A DNA stretch of 50,899 nt from Eubacterium sp. (GCA_022511205.1 JAFLRY010000011.1:1-50899); one strand, 5' to 3'. Numbered from the stretch's first letter, positions 6,548 through 16,936 are shown. Numbers and translations: made by a program. The notes: generated by a model from the letters alone, not told the origin.

Positions 6548-7220
6548 TGTTCCTGCCCTCCTCTTCCGCCATGGGGCATTCGGAGCAATTTCCGCCGCAG
6601 CCGCCGTTTTCCTTCATATGGCGGTTAGCGCCCTTTGCCTTAAATTTATTCTGCAAAGCGCAGAGAATTGATAGCACGAAAAACGCGCCGGGTGCAAGAA
6701 TGAATATCGAGATCGGCTCGTAGGATTTCGGCATAACCTGAATGTCAAATACGGTTCCGTTGCCGATAAGCTCTCTCACGAGACCTATAACAGTAAGTCC
6801 AACGGTGAAGCCGAGACCGATCCCGATGCCGTCAAATATCGAAAGCAGCGGCTTGTTCTTTGAAGCGTAGGTCTCTGCTCTGCCGAAGATTATGCAGTTT
6901 ACAACGATGAGCGGAATGTAGATCCCGAGGCTGTCATAAAGCGAGGTAACGTAAGCGTGCATAAGCAGCTCAACGATAGTAACAAATGAAGCGATTATGA
7001 TTATGTAAACGGGAACTCTGACACCGTTCGGTATCACCTTTCTTAAAAGGGATATCAGCAGGTTTGACATAACGAGTACCACCATGGTGGCAAGCCCCAT
7101 GCCCAGGCCGTTTTTTGCGCTTGTTGTTACCGCGAGAGTGGGACACATACCAAGCATAAGTACGAAGGTGGGATTTTCCTTTATGATTCCGTTATAAAGT
7201 CTTTCCAATACTGCTTTCAT
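6540..7220 (-). CDS. rnfE: Rnf complex membrane subunit RnfE with Cys-rich tail
   Basis: A 226-residue, six-helix membrane subunit homologous to RnfA (RnfE/NqrD family). Motifs are NPTFVLMLGMCPTLAVT and IVVNCIIFGRAE, with the conserved cluster-binding Cys. The start is ATG 7220, preceded by GGGGAG at good spacing. A GTG further upstream would overlap rnfG. Odd feature: after the last helix a hydrophilic tail of about 30 residues contains CGGNCSECP, a CxxxCxxC arrangement plus acidic residues, which may be an extra metal or Fe-S site. A tail of this kind is not part of the core fold. Confidence 0.95.
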   Translation of the reverse strand: MKAVLERLYNGIIKENPTFVLMLGMCPTLAVTTSAKNGLGMGLATMVVLVMSNLLISLLRKVIPNGVRVPVYIIIIASFVTIVELLMHAYVTSLYDSLGIYIPLIVVNCIIFGRAETYASKNKPLLSIFDGIGIGLGFTVGLTVIGLVRELIGNGTVFDIQVMPKSYEPISIFILAPGAFFVLSILCALQNKFKAKGANRHMKENGGCGGNCSECPMAEEEGRNNG

Positions 7221-7224
7221 CGTC

Positions 7225-7893
7225 TCACTCCCCTTCCACATTTTCAGCGTTGCATTCTATCATCACAGTGATTTCTTCACAAAAGCATTCCTGATAGAAA
7301 ACTATCGCTGTGTTAACCGCCTGAGTTACGGCGTTCGTTGTTCTTGTGGCGCCGCTGATAGCGTCTATCTCGTTGTCCGCGACTGCGCCCGTTTTCGTGT
7401 ATCTAAGTGTATCCGCGATCTTACCCTCAAACTGAGCGGTAAAATCATCATTGGTGCATTTTGAGCCAAGGCCCGCTGTTTCGTTGTTTGAAATAACGTT
7501 AAAGCCTGTGATAATTCCCTCGTCTGAAATTCCAACGGCGATTTGGATGTCTCCGCCATAGCCGTTTGGAGAGGTTGCGGCGATGACGTAGCCCAGGGCT
7601 TCGCCACTCTTGCCCTCAGCGAAAAGAACCTCGTTTACTGAGCAGTCGCCCAGCTCGGCATTTTCTATTGCCGCCTTCGAGTTCTCTATCAGCGCTTCGG
7701 CATTTTCAACCTCAGTGAAGCTGTCTGCCTCAGCAAATACAGACGCGTAAACAGCCGCTTTGGCCTTTGCCTCCGCCTGCGCGATGGGCTCTTTCGTTAC
7801 CTGATAGACAACGGCAAGCCCCGCAACGGCAACAAAGGTAACGACCAGCATAACGATCGTATTCGTTAATATACTTGATTTCTTTTCACTCAT
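7225..7893 (-). CDS. rnfG: Rnf complex FMN-carrying subunit RnfG
   Basis: A 222-residue protein with one membrane helix (about 10-31) and an external FMN-binding domain. The flavinylation motif SGATRT is at residues 180-185 (T185 the expected phosphoester-linked Thr), preceded by the usual Asp/Ile context (DAIS). GYGGDIQIAVG and NETAGLGSKC are family motifs. ApbE encoded downstream should attach FMN. A Cys/Glu-rich C-terminus of about 20 residues (CFCEE, MIECNAE) is atypical. Its start overlaps the rnfD stop (ATGA), and its end contains the rnfE ribosome binding site. Confidence 0.96.
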   Translation of the reverse strand: MSEKKSSILTNTIVMLVVTFVAVAGLAVVYQVTKEPIAQAEAKAKAAVYASVFAEADSFTEVENAEALIENSKAAIENAELGDCSVNEVLFAEGKSGEALGYVIAATSPNGYGGDIQIAVGISDEGIITGFNVISNNETAGLGSKCTNDDFTAQFEGKIADTLRYTKTGAVADNEIDAISGATRTTNAVTQAVNTAIVFYQECFCEEITVMIECNAENVEGE

Positions 7894-8834
7894 TGCCTGC
7901 TGCCTCCCTTCGCTTTTTCAAAACCAAAGGGCTTTGAAATCGTGAATTTTTCGATGATCGGCACGAGAAGATTGCTGATGATTATCGCGTAAGATACGCC
8001 CTCGGAAGAAGAGCCGATGCATCTGAACAGCGCCGTAAGCAATCCCAAAATCAAGCCGTAAACGATCTGACCCTTTGCGGTGATCGGGCTTGTGACGTAA
8101 TCCGTTGCCATAAAGAACGCGCCCACAAGAAGTCCGCCGGAAAGGACGTGGCTCAGCAGGTAGGTTGCGGAGATATCGCCGCCCGAGATCAAGTTTATAA
8201 TGAAAATAAACAGAACGGTTGACCCTATGTAAACGGCGGGGATCCTGATCGAAATGATCTTTTTAACGATAAGATATAAACCGCCGATCAGGATCGCAAG
8301 AGAGGAAACCTCCCCTATACAGCCCCCGTGATAGCCGAGGAAAAGCGTCAGCAAATCAGTCTTTTCCCCTGCCTTCAGCAGGGCAAGGGGCGTTGCTCCC
8401 GAAACGCCGTCAACGGCGAAATCGGTCATTCTCTGGGTAAAGGATATAAGCAAAAAGCATCTGGCGGCAAGCGCGGGATTCATAAAGTTTTGCCCGATAC
8501 CGCCGAAAAGCATTTTTACAACGATTATTGCGAAAGCACCGCCTATGATCGGAAGCCACCATACGGCATTCGGCGGCAGATTTACAGCGAGAATAAGCCC
8601 TGTTACCAAAGCGCTGTTATCAAAAACGGTTACAGGCTTTTTTACGATGATCTCAAAAATCGCTTCACAGGCGATACACACCGCAACACTCAGGGCGATC
8701 GTTCTGAGCGCTCCGATACCGAAGCGGTAAACGCCGAAAGCAAGCGCCGGGATAAGCGCTATCGCAACGTCCCGCATAATGGATCTTGTAGTGCTCTGCT
8801 CCCTTATATGGGGAGAAACGGATACATTATACAT
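7890..8834 (-). CDS. rnfD: Rnf complex FMN-carrying membrane subunit RnfD
   Basis: A 314-residue polytopic subunit (RnfD/NqrB family). It begins with the family N-terminus VSVSPHIREQSTTRSIMRDV and contains the flavinylation motif SGAT at 145-148 (T148 expected to carry FMN), then PLALLK. GQNFMNPALAARCFL and the C-terminal FFMATDYVTSPIT motif are typical. ATG 8834 was chosen, overlapping the rnfC stop (TGATG) with AAGGAGGG upstream. A TTG one codon earlier is possible. Confidence 0.96.
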   Translation of the reverse strand: MYNVSVSPHIREQSTTRSIMRDVAIALIPALAFGVYRFGIGALRTIALSVAVCIACEAIFEIIVKKPVTVFDNSALVTGLILAVNLPPNAVWWLPIIGGAFAIIVVKMLFGGIGQNFMNPALAARCFLLISFTQRMTDFAVDGVSGATPLALLKAGEKTDLLTLFLGYHGGCIGEVSSLAILIGGLYLIVKKIISIRIPAVYIGSTVLFIFIINLISGGDISATYLLSHVLSGGLLVGAFFMATDYVTSPITAKGQIVYGLILGLLTALFRCIGSSSEGVSYAIIISNLLVPIIEKFTISKPFGFEKAKGGSRQ

Positions 8835-10174
8835 CAAGCGCCCTCCTTTGCCTTTTTCTCGGCGGCTATCTTTCTTAACTTTGCCTTGCCGAATTTAAAA
8901 TACTGAGTTAGCGGAATTTTCGCCGGGCAAACGTAAGTACAGCTTCCGCATTCCATACATTCCGGTCCGCCAAGCGTTTCAAACCGCTCGAAATCATAAT
9001 TTTTTACGGATCTTGCCAGCATTTGCGGAACGAGAAGCTGAGGGCATACGCCGGCACATCTGCCGCAACGAATACATGCCGTTTCCTGAACGGCGGCAAC
9101 GTCATCCTTAATAAAGGCAAGGATCGATGAAGAGGTTTTAACAACAGGCGTATCAAGGTGACTTATTGCGGTTCCCATCATAGGACCGCCCGATATGAAT
9201 TTAACAACGCCGTCCTTCGCTCCGCCCGCCGCTTCAAGCACCTCGGCGTGGCTTATTCCGATGGGAACATCCAGATTGCAGGGGGAATTGACTCCTTCGC
9301 CCGTAACTGTCATAACTCTATGTACAAGCGGCATGCCCTTATATATAGCCTCATATATGGCAAAGCAACTGGCTATATTAACGACTATACAGCCCTTATC
9401 GGCAGGGAGCATTTTTGAATTAATTTTTCTTCCTGTTACGGCGTAGATCAGCTGTCTTTCTCCGCCCTGGGGATATTTCGTTTTAAGAGGAACTACGGAA
9501 ATTCTATCCTTCCCCGCAACTTTTTCGCTCATTATCTTTATTGCTTCAGGCTTGTTATCCTCAATTCCTATAACTGCCTTTGCGTTGGGCAAAAGGCGAA
9601 GCCCCGCTTCGATGCCCTTAACAATCTCATCGCCTCTTTCCAGCATAATGCGATAGTCTGAGGTCAGATACGGCTCGCATTCAGCGCCGTTGATTATAAG
9701 GGTATCTATTTCGGGAATGTTTTTAGGCGTTAGCTTAACACTTGTGGGGAAGCCCGCTCCGCCGAGACCGACGCAGCCGGATTTAGCCACTCTTTTTGCT
9801 ATTTCACTGTATGAAAGCTCGCCAAGAGAACGCTCAACTCCAAAGCCCTCCACAGCTTCATCGAGATGATCGTTGCTGATGACTATGCAATCGATCTTGA
9901 TCCCGTTTGCGGACGGCCTTTTTTCAAGTGCCTTAACAGTCCCCGAAACTGAGCTGAAAATCGGCGAGGAAACAAACGCTGATTCCTTCGCGATCATCTG
10001 CCCCTTAAGCACCCTGTCTCCCACAGCGACCACCGCTTTTGCGGGCGCGCCGATATGCTGGATAAGCGGATAGACTACGATGTCTCCCGCTTCCACGGTT
10101 CTTATGGCAGAGTTCATTGAAAACTCCTTGCCCTCGTAGGGATGAACTCCCCTTTTAAAAGATCTCCGTTTCAC
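8834..10174 (-). CDS. rnfC: Rnf complex subunit RnfC, NADH-binding Fe-S/FMN protein
   Basis: A 446-residue peripheral subunit where NAD+ is reduced. It shows the N-terminal RnfC barrel-sandwich region (GVHPYEGKEFSM...), the Rossmann-like complex-I 51-kDa domain with GLGGAGFPTSVKL and NGAECEPYLTSDYR, an SLBB-type segment (TVTGEGVNSPCNLDVPIG), and two 4Fe-4S motifs from residue 367 (CIRCGRCAGVCP and CMECGSCTYVCP). It starts with GTG at 10174, preceded by AGAGGA. First gene of the operon, about 55 nt after the predicted transcription start. Confidence 0.96.
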   Translation of the reverse strand: MKRRSFKRGVHPYEGKEFSMNSAIRTVEAGDIVVYPLIQHIGAPAKAVVAVGDRVLKGQMIAKESAFVSSPIFSSVSGTVKALEKRPSANGIKIDCIVISNDHLDEAVEGFGVERSLGELSYSEIAKRVAKSGCVGLGGAGFPTSVKLTPKNIPEIDTLIINGAECEPYLTSDYRIMLERGDEIVKGIEAGLRLLPNAKAVIGIEDNKPEAIKIMSEKVAGKDRISVVPLKTKYPQGGERQLIYAVTGRKINSKMLPADKGCIVVNIASCFAIYEAIYKGMPLVHRVMTVTGEGVNSPCNLDVPIGISHAEVLEAAGGAKDGVVKFISGGPMMGTAISHLDTPVVKTSSSILAFIKDDVAAVQETACIRCGRCAGVCPQLLVPQMLARSVKNYDFERFETLGGPECMECGSCTYVCPAKIPLTQYFKFGKAKLRKIAAEKKAKEGA

Positions 10175-10234
10175 CGAATCCTCTTCTTTCCATTCTGCAT
10201 AAAAATATTTGATTTCTATTGTCCTGATATGTTT

Positions 10235-10263
10235 ATAATAACATATTCATTATATTTAATCAA
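10235..10263 (-). promoter_or_regulatory. sigma-A promoter of the Rnf operon
   Basis: TTGATT (10258-10263), 17 bp, TATTAT (10235-10240) with TGT before it (extended -10). It lies between the exoA stop and rnfC, so rnf is transcribed separately from the genes upstream. I see no operator or riboswitch in the roughly 55-nt leader. Confidence 0.75.
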
Positions 10264-11019
10264 TTATAAATCAATGGTAAGCTCAACAGGGCAGTGATCC
10301 GAGCCAAAAATATCACTGTGTATCTTGGCGCCCTTAAGCTTATTATCAAGCGCTTTTGAAGCTACGAAATAGTCTATTCTCCAACCCGCGTTCTTTTCTC
10401 TTGCCTTGAACATATACGACCACCAACTGTATGCTCCCTCAAGATCGGGATAAAAATACCTGAAGGTATCCGTAAAGCCGCTTTCAAGCAAAGCGGAAAA
10501 CTTGCTTCTCTCTTCGTCAGTAAAGCCCGCGTTGTTGCGGTTTGTTTTCGGATTTTTTAAATCAATTTCCTTATGGGCAACGTTGAGATCGCCGCAGAAT
10601 ATAACGGGCTTTGTCTTTTCAAGCTCAAGCACATAAGTCCTGAAATCATCCTCCCATTTCATACGGTAATCAAGCCTTGCAAGCTCCCGCTGGGAATTGG
10701 GAACGTAGACTGTGGCAAAATAAAAATCCTCAAATTCAAGGGTGATGAGCCTGCCCTCTTTATCGTGTTCCTCGATCCCCATTCCGTATTTAACTGAAAC
10801 GGGCTCCCGTTTCGTAAATATCGCCGTACCGGAATAGCCTTTTTTCTCGGCGTAATTCCAATAGCAATTATAGCCCTCCGGGGCGAAATCTATCTGCCCC
10901 TCCTGCAACTTCGTCTCCTGAAGGCAGAAGATATCTGCGTTTATCTCATTGAAAAAATTTTCAAAATCCTTGTTCATACAGGCGCGAAGCCCGTTGACGT
11001 TCCAGGAAATCATTTTCAT
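10264..11019 (-). CDS. exoA: exodeoxyribonuclease III / AP endonuclease
   Basis: A 251-residue Mg-dependent AP endonuclease and 3'-exonuclease of the XthA/ExoA family, acting in base-excision repair. Motifs: [20 protein letters not shown] (Glu metal ligand), CGDLNVAH (Asp/Asn active site), [23 protein letters not shown], and the C-terminal DHCPVE with the catalytic His. Length fits the family. AGGTGA precedes ATG 11019. It is separated from the phosphatase gene by a 12-bp hairpin. Confidence 0.96.
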   Translation of the reverse strand: MKMISWNVNGLRACMNKDFENFFNEINADIFCLQETKLQEGQIDFAPEGYNCYWNYAEKKGYSGTAIFTKREPVSVKYGMGIEEHDKEGRLITLEFEDFYFATVYVPNSQRELARLDYRMKWEDDFRTYVLELEKTKPVIFCGDLNVAHKEIDLKNPKTNRNNAGFTDEERSKFSALLESGFTDTFRYFYPDLEGAYSWWSYMFKAREKNAGWRIDYFVASKALDNKLKGAKIHSDIFGSDHCPVELTIDL

Positions 11020-11038
11020 AATCCGTCACCTAAAATGA

Positions 11039-11071
11039 GTAAAAGAATAACCGGAAAGATTATTCTTTTAC
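11039..11071. terminator. perfect 12-bp inverted repeat between phosphatase and exoA genes
   Basis: GTAAAAGAATAA and its exact complement flank a 9-nt loop. There is no clear U-run on minus (TCATTTTAG follows), so it may attenuate or stabilise rather than fully terminate. Confidence 0.5.
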
Positions 11072-11076
11072 CCAAA

Positions 11077-11634
11077 TCACATTTCTATTTTAATCAAATC
11101 ACAGCAGGAAACCGAGCCGAAGCTCTTCCTGTTTGAATACCTTTCACCCTTAAGTATGGAAAGTATAACTTGGATCACTCCGCCGTGGGTGATAAGCAGA
11201 ACATTTTTATCCTCGCTCCTTATCTCGGATAAAAAGCTTTTCCATTCAGCGGATATCCTGCCGTAAAAATCCTTGGGGCTTTCGCCGTTAGGATATTTTT
11301 CTTCCCAGCCGAGCCCTTTCCAATAAAGGTTTGGATAAAGTCTGTCGGCCTCATCGTTTGCCATTCCCGCTAAATCGCCGTTGTTCACCTCGCGATACCC
11401 GCTTTTTTCAATAACGGGCAGACCGAGCCTATCCGCTACGGCTTTAGCGGTTTGCGTGGCACGGGTCAAATCGCTTGAATATATTTTTTGAATATTATAA
11501 ACGCTTTGATTGGCGACCAAATATTCAGCTAAAGCAGTCGCCTGCTGAATTCCGATCTCATCAAGGCCGTGGGAACTCCAGCCGCCGCGAAAGCCGCCAA
11601 GCTCATTACCGTGCCTTGCAAGAAAAACGGTCAT
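11077..11634 (-). CDS. histidine phosphatase (phosphoglycerate mutase-like) family protein
   Basis: A 185-residue phosphatase of the phosphohistidine superfamily. The RHG motif is near the N-terminus (FLARHGNE), and there is a second His in LLITHGGVIQ, a YSSDLTRATQTA segment and an acidic Glu in GYREVNNGDLAG. Substrate unknown; alpha-ribazole phosphate, sugar phosphates or phosphoglycerate are all possible. ATG 11634 was chosen (MTVFLARHGN), 2 bp after the GDPD stop. An upstream in-frame ATG gives a non-family His-rich extension overlapping the previous gene. Confidence 0.85.
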   Translation of the reverse strand: MTVFLARHGNELGGFRGGWSSHGLDEIGIQQATALAEYLVANQSVYNIQKIYSSDLTRATQTAKAVADRLGLPVIEKSGYREVNNGDLAGMANDEADRLYPNLYWKGLGWEEKYPNGESPKDFYGRISAEWKSFLSEIRSEDKNVLLITHGGVIQVILSILKGERYSNRKSFGSVSCCDLIKIEM

Positions 11635-11636
11635 AA

Positions 11637-12509
11637 TTACGGTCTGATGGCATTGGTGGTGATGAGGCTGACGCCGCAATCAAGCATACGGTTGCAGGCT
11701 TCGGGAGAATCGATAGTCCACGCGCCCATAAGAAGTCCCTTATCTATGCACTGCTGAATGATCTCCTTAGTGTTTGCCTCTTTGTTGCCGTTGAAATCTA
11801 TGCCGCATCTGCCGCCGAGGGAAAGCGCGTCCTCTATAGACTGCTCGTCAATCGTATGAACGAGATAGTAGAGGGTAGCGTCCGAAAGGGCTCTGAGCTT
11901 CTGGAGATTTACAAGATGGAAGGATATGTAAACGACCTTATCGGTAAGTCCGTATTTCTCAACACTGGCAACTACCTCGTCGTAATGCTCCGTATTATTC
12001 TTGCCCTTAAGCTCGATAACGGGAACCATATCGTATTTCGCGCATATCTCCAGATACTCGTCAAGGGTGCAAACCTTTAAATTCGGATAATTCTCGATAT
12101 TGGAGCCGTTATCATAATTGAAGCTCATTAATTTTTCTAAAGTCAGGCTTTCAACGAAACCGGACTTATCCATCATTCTGTAAGTATTTATATCGTGGGA
12201 GATGACCCAAACGCCGTCCTTCGTGCGGTAAATATCACATTCCGCCGCGCCGAAGCCGGCAAGCCCCGCTTCTTCAAAGGCGGGAGCAGTATTTTCAGGC
12301 GCAACAGCGCTGAAGCCTCTGTGGGCAATAAGCGTAACATCGGCGCTCGTAACCTCCGCCACGCTTATAACGTTGAATTCTTTCGGTTTGCAGTACCAGT
12401 TAAGCACAGCCACTCCGCCTATGATCGCGACCGCCAGCAAAAACGCTATAACCGCCGAAACTATGACGGCTATTTTTTGGCCCTTGCTCCATTTCTTTTT
12501 TTCAGCCAT
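11637..12509 (-). CDS. membrane-anchored glycerophosphodiester phosphodiesterase
   Basis: A 290-residue protein with one membrane helix (about 12-37) and an external GDPD TIM-barrel domain hydrolysing glycerophosphodiesters to glycerol-3-phosphate and an alcohol. Catalytic residues are intact: H63-R64 (AHRG), E90 and D92 (ECDIY), H105 (SHD). The start ATG 12509 has GGAGAA 7 nt upstream. An ATG six codons earlier lies too close to that site. It could act on lipid headgroups or deacylated lipoteichoic acid. It forms a cluster with a degenerate paralogue at 13289. Confidence 0.9.
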   Translation of the reverse strand: MAEKKKWSKGQKIAVIVSAVIAFLLAVAIIGGVAVLNWYCKPKEFNVISVAEVTSADVTLIAHRGFSAVAPENTAPAFEEAGLAGFGAAECDIYRTKDGVWVISHDINTYRMMDKSGFVESLTLEKLMSFNYDNGSNIENYPNLKVCTLDEYLEICAKYDMVPVIELKGKNNTEHYDEVVASVEKYGLTDKVVYISFHLVNLQKLRALSDATLYYLVHTIDEQSIEDALSLGGRCGIDFNGNKEANTKEIIQQCIDKGLLMGAWTIDSPEACNRMLDCGVSLITTNAIRP

Positions 12510-12513
12510 TTGT

Positions 12514-13287
12514 CTATTCTCCTTCATTATTCATATTTATATCAGGGAATTTTAAAACGCGCTGATCGTCCACAACGAACTCGCCGTTTTTCCATTCTCC
12601 TTTTATACCCTTTGCGGACATTCCCAACTGAAAATGCAGCTTAGCAATGCCGAAATCGATGCTTTTATCGGAATACGGCTCTTCTACGGAAGCCGAAATA
12701 ACGCCTTTTTCATATCTGAACTTTACCGGTCGGCGATTTACGGCGCTGGGAGCCGCCTCAACAAGCTTCATAGCGTATTCATAATCCTCGGGCAGCTTTT
12801 CATCGCACACCTCAAACATTTTCTGATACGGCTTGTTGTTTTTATGGGTAGCCTTATAGAACGCATTTTCAAGTATGCTTTTCTTTGGGCTGACGTAGCC
12901 AATGGTAATTACGCCGTAAAGACGCACTTTTTTAGGGAGATCAAGCGCCTCCAGCATTTTATTTTCATTATAGGTGCCGCCTACCCAACAGGTGCCAAGC
13001 CCGTGATAGGCACATTGAAGCACAATCGTTTCGCCGTAGTAGCCGCAATCCTCTCTTGCCTCAATAGTATCCGGTCCGCAAACGGCTACGCAGGAGAATT
13101 TGCCCGTGAAAATGGTAAAGGCAAAGGAGGCGTCCTCAACGAACACGAAATTCAGGTTCGCTTTATCGTTAACGTAATTCACCATATCCTTTATGATTTC
13201 CACAGTGTCCTTGTCAAGACCGATATTTTTATACGATCTCCGTGAGGCGCGCATTTCTATTGCTTTGATGTATTCTTCATTATTCAT
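12514..13287 (-). CDS. nitroreductase family protein
   Basis: A 257-residue flavoprotein of the nitroreductase fold, most like the TM1586-type subfamily. It shows an N-terminal RASRRSYKN phosphate-binding motif, GYYGETIVLQCAYHGLGTCWVGGTYN, and a second half with AAPSAVNRRPVKFRYE repeating the FMN-site motif, so one chain contributes both halves of the site normally formed by a dimer. Electron donor and substrate cannot be told. It sits between two GDPD genes with gaps of 1 and 4 bp, so it is co-transcribed with them. Confidence 0.85.
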   Translation of the reverse strand: MNNEEYIKAIEMRASRRSYKNIGLDKDTVEIIKDMVNYVNDKANLNFVFVEDASFAFTIFTGKFSCVAVCGPDTIEAREDCGYYGETIVLQCAYHGLGTCWVGGTYNENKMLEALDLPKKVRLYGVITIGYVSPKKSILENAFYKATHKNNKPYQKMFEVCDEKLPEDYEYAMKLVEAAPSAVNRRPVKFRYEKGVISASVEEPYSDKSIDFGIAKLHFQLGMSAKGIKGEWKNGEFVVDDQRVLKFPDINMNNEGE

Positions 13288-13288
13288 A

Positions 13289-14125
13289 TCATTTGTCCCA
13301 ATTCTCTATTACTGAATTAAGCAGCTCATACTGCTTTGTGGTTATATTATCAGGCTTGAAAACAAGCACTCGCTTCATGGCGTTCTGTGAATTCACCGTC
13401 CATACCGACAGCTTATAGCCGTTTTCATGAAGCAAATCGCTGAGCTGACCGCCCGCATAGCGGTAATTACAGTTAATACCCACTGCCCCGGTTTCTTTCA
13501 GCTGTTCAATGAGCTTCTGCTGATACTCCTCTGAAAATATCTCTATTCTCGAAGGTTGACAGTTCAAATAATACTCCATATCGGCACAACTTGAATCCTT
13601 AACTGCCGCAACGTCCTTGATCTCTATACCGGTCAGGAATGCCCTGTCATAAAGGCCGTATTCCGTAAGCAGATCATAAAGCGCGTTCAGCACTCTCGTT
13701 TCCTTTATATCAAGATTTATGCGAAGCTTCGAATCGCGAAGAAGCTCAAAGGCTTCGGCAAGAGGCACCCCGTCGCTATTCGTGATAACGAGCTCGTGAT
13801 CCATTACGAGCGTACCGTTTGGCCTCTGTCTGATATCAAGCTCTATGATTTCTACCTCATTGGCGATCGCCGCTTTTACCGACTCTATGCTGTTTTCCGC
13901 CGTATCAAACGCGCCTGTATGCGCCGTTATCGTGAAGCCCTCCACGAAGCTGAGCTCCCCTTCCTCATAGCTTTTCGTTATGGCATAAGAGGCAACCCCA
14001 ACGAGCATTGCGATCGATACAATGAAAAAAACCACGTGATATGCGGTCTGCAATAACCATGTGGGCGTTATGCTGCGCTTCAAAAAGCGCTTCAGCTTTT
14101 GCCATCGCGTCAATTCTTCTGCCAT
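13289..14125 (-). CDS. membrane-anchored GDPD-like protein with altered HR motif
   Basis: A 278-residue protein: cytoplasmic basic head, one membrane helix (about 30-48), external GDPD domain. The family His-Arg pair is His-Thr here (AHTG, H69-T70), while E95, D97 (ELDI) and H110 (MDHE) are kept. The loss of the active-site Arg could lower activity, change the substrate or make it a binding protein. ATG 14125 was chosen with AGAGGT 8 nt upstream; an in-frame start 18 codons earlier lacks a ribosome site. Probably the first gene of the GDPD-nitroreductase-GDPD-phosphatase group. Confidence 0.83.
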   Translation of the reverse strand: MAEELTRWQKLKRFLKRSITPTWLLQTAYHVVFFIVSIAMLVGVASYAITKSYEEGELSFVEGFTITAHTGAFDTAENSIESVKAAIANEVEIIELDIRQRPNGTLVMDHELVITNSDGVPLAEAFELLRDSKLRINLDIKETRVLNALYDLLTEYGLYDRAFLTGIEIKDVAAVKDSSCADMEYYLNCQPSRIEIFSEEYQQKLIEQLKETGAVGINCNYRYAGGQLSDLLHENGYKLSVWTVNSQNAMKRVLVFKPDNITTKQYELLNSVIENWDK

Positions 14126-14168
14126 AAAATCAACCTCTGTGAATTTATAGGGCAAAGCCCTACGATTG

Positions 14169-14177
14169 TATTGTAAC
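14169..14177 (-). promoter_or_regulatory. possible extended -10 promoter for the GDPD group
   Basis: TGT-TACAAT on minus (TACAAT at 14169-14174), just after the guaB terminator. No convincing -35 at 17 bp. It is followed in the leader by a GGGC-TTT-GCCC mini-hairpin. Confidence 0.4.
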
Positions 14178-14178
14178 A

Positions 14179-14236
14179 CAAAAAGGCATTAAATGGTAGT
14201 GTTTTTTTACACTTCCTTTTAATGCCTTTTATTTTT
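14179..14236 (-). terminator. guaB Rho-independent terminator
   Basis: A long imperfect stem with outer arms pairing AAAGGCATTAAA with TTTAATGCCTTT and inner arms pairing AGTGT with ACACT, followed by T-rich sequence on minus. It is usable in both directions and separates guaB from the GDPD group. Confidence 0.85.
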
Positions 14237-14251
14237 ACTATTAATATTAAA

Positions 14252-15797
<1,546 letters not shown>

Positions 15798-15799
15798 GC

Positions 15800-16303
15800 C
15801 TAATTTTCACTTGAAGCTTCAAGGATTTTTTCAGCGGTTTCCTCAACGGTGTTGCCGTCGCAAATTATGATTTTTTCGGCGTATTTTTCGTAAAGCGGCA
15901 GGCGTTCGTCATACATATCCTTGAGCGTACTGCCCTTTCGCAAAACAAGTCCGCGAGTAGAAAGATTTCTTATACGCCTTTTCATCGTTTCATAATCAAG
16001 ATGGAGATAAATGATCTTTCCCAGCGATTTTAAATGCTCCATCGCCTTTTCGCTATAGACAACGCTTCCGCCCGTGGCGATAACCGTGCCGTTGATATCA
16101 AGGGATAAAATCGCCTTTTCCTCGGCGGACTGAAAATAATCCGTACCCTTTTCGTTTATGATCGCCTGAAGGCTTTTGCCCTCAAGATTCTGTATAAGCA
16201 GATCCGTATCAAAAAAATTTTTTAACAGCAGCTTTGCCGCCAGCACGCCGCAGGTGGATTTCCCCGCTCCGGGCATACCGATCAAAATAATATTAGAACG
16301 CAT
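15800..16303 (-). CDS. aroK: shikimate kinase
   Basis: A 167-residue P-loop kinase making shikimate-3-phosphate in aromatic amino-acid synthesis. Walker [10 protein letters not shown] at about 9-17, substrate-binding FFDTDLL, and ATGGSVVY (GG motif) are all present. Its ATG directly follows the nth stop (TAAATG). Last gene of the long operon that begins with ftsE. Other shikimate-pathway genes are not adjacent, although DAHP synthase lies at 39539-40573. Confidence 0.94.
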   Translation of the reverse strand: MRSNIILIGMPGAGKSTCGVLAAKLLLKNFFDTDLLIQNLEGKSLQAIINEKGTDYFQSAEEKAILSLDINGTVIATGGSVVYSEKAMEHLKSLGKIIYLHLDYETMKRRIRNLSTRGLVLRKGSTLKDMYDERLPLYEKYAEKIIICDGNTVEETAEKILEASSEN

Positions 16304-16936
16304 TTATTTAACTCCAACCTTTTTGCAGATTTCCGCCATTTTGCATTCATCGCAAAGGGGCTTTCTTGCCGAGCAAACGTCTCTGCCGAAAAGAACTATT
16401 CTGTGGCAGAAATCGGAGCCTTCCTCTGCGGGAATTATCTTTTTCAGCGCGAATTCGATCTTGGCAGGATCTTTTTCCGCAACAAGACCTATGCGGTTGG
16501 TTATTCTTATGCAATGGGTATCAACCACTATCGCTTCCTTGCCGTAAACGTCGCCCACTATAAGATTAGCGGTTTTTCTGCCAACACCCGGAAGCGTTAT
16601 GAGGTCTTCAATATTATCGGGCACTTTTCCGCCGAAATCGCTGAGAATTTTCTGCGCCATTCCGATTATGGACTCCGCCTTGTTCTTGTAAAACCCGCAG
16701 GAACGTATGTAATTTTCAACCTCTTTAACGTCGGCAGTAGCGTAATCCTCCAGCGTTTTATATCTCTCAAAAAGCGCGGGAGTAACGAGGTTTACTCTTG
16801 CGTCTGTACACTGAGCCGAAAGCCTTACGGCAACGAGAAGCTCAAAGGGATTTGAAGCCGTAAGTGAACATACTGCCTCGGGATAAAGCTCTTTTAAAAT
16901 TTCCACCGCTCTCGCGGCCTTTTCCTTTTTCGTCAC
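16304..16936 (-). CDS. nth: endonuclease III, Fe-S DNA glycosylase/AP lyase
   Basis: A 210-residue base-excision repair enzyme removing oxidised pyrimidines. The helix-hairpin-helix LPGVGRKTAN contains catalytic K121, D139 lies in VDTHCIR, and the C-terminal 4Fe-4S loop has the exact C-x6-C-x2-C-x5-C spacing (C188, C195, C198, C204). GTG start at 16936 overlaps the stop of the aldo/keto reductase (GTGA). Confidence 0.96.
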   Translation of the reverse strand: MTKKEKAARAVEILKELYPEAVCSLTASNPFELLVAVRLSAQCTDARVNLVTPALFERYKTLEDYATADVKEVENYIRSCGFYKNKAESIIGMAQKILSDFGGKVPDNIEDLITLPGVGRKTANLIVGDVYGKEAIVVDTHCIRITNRIGLVAEKDPAKIEFALKKIIPAEEGSDFCHRIVLFGRDVCSARKPLCDECKMAEICKKVGVK

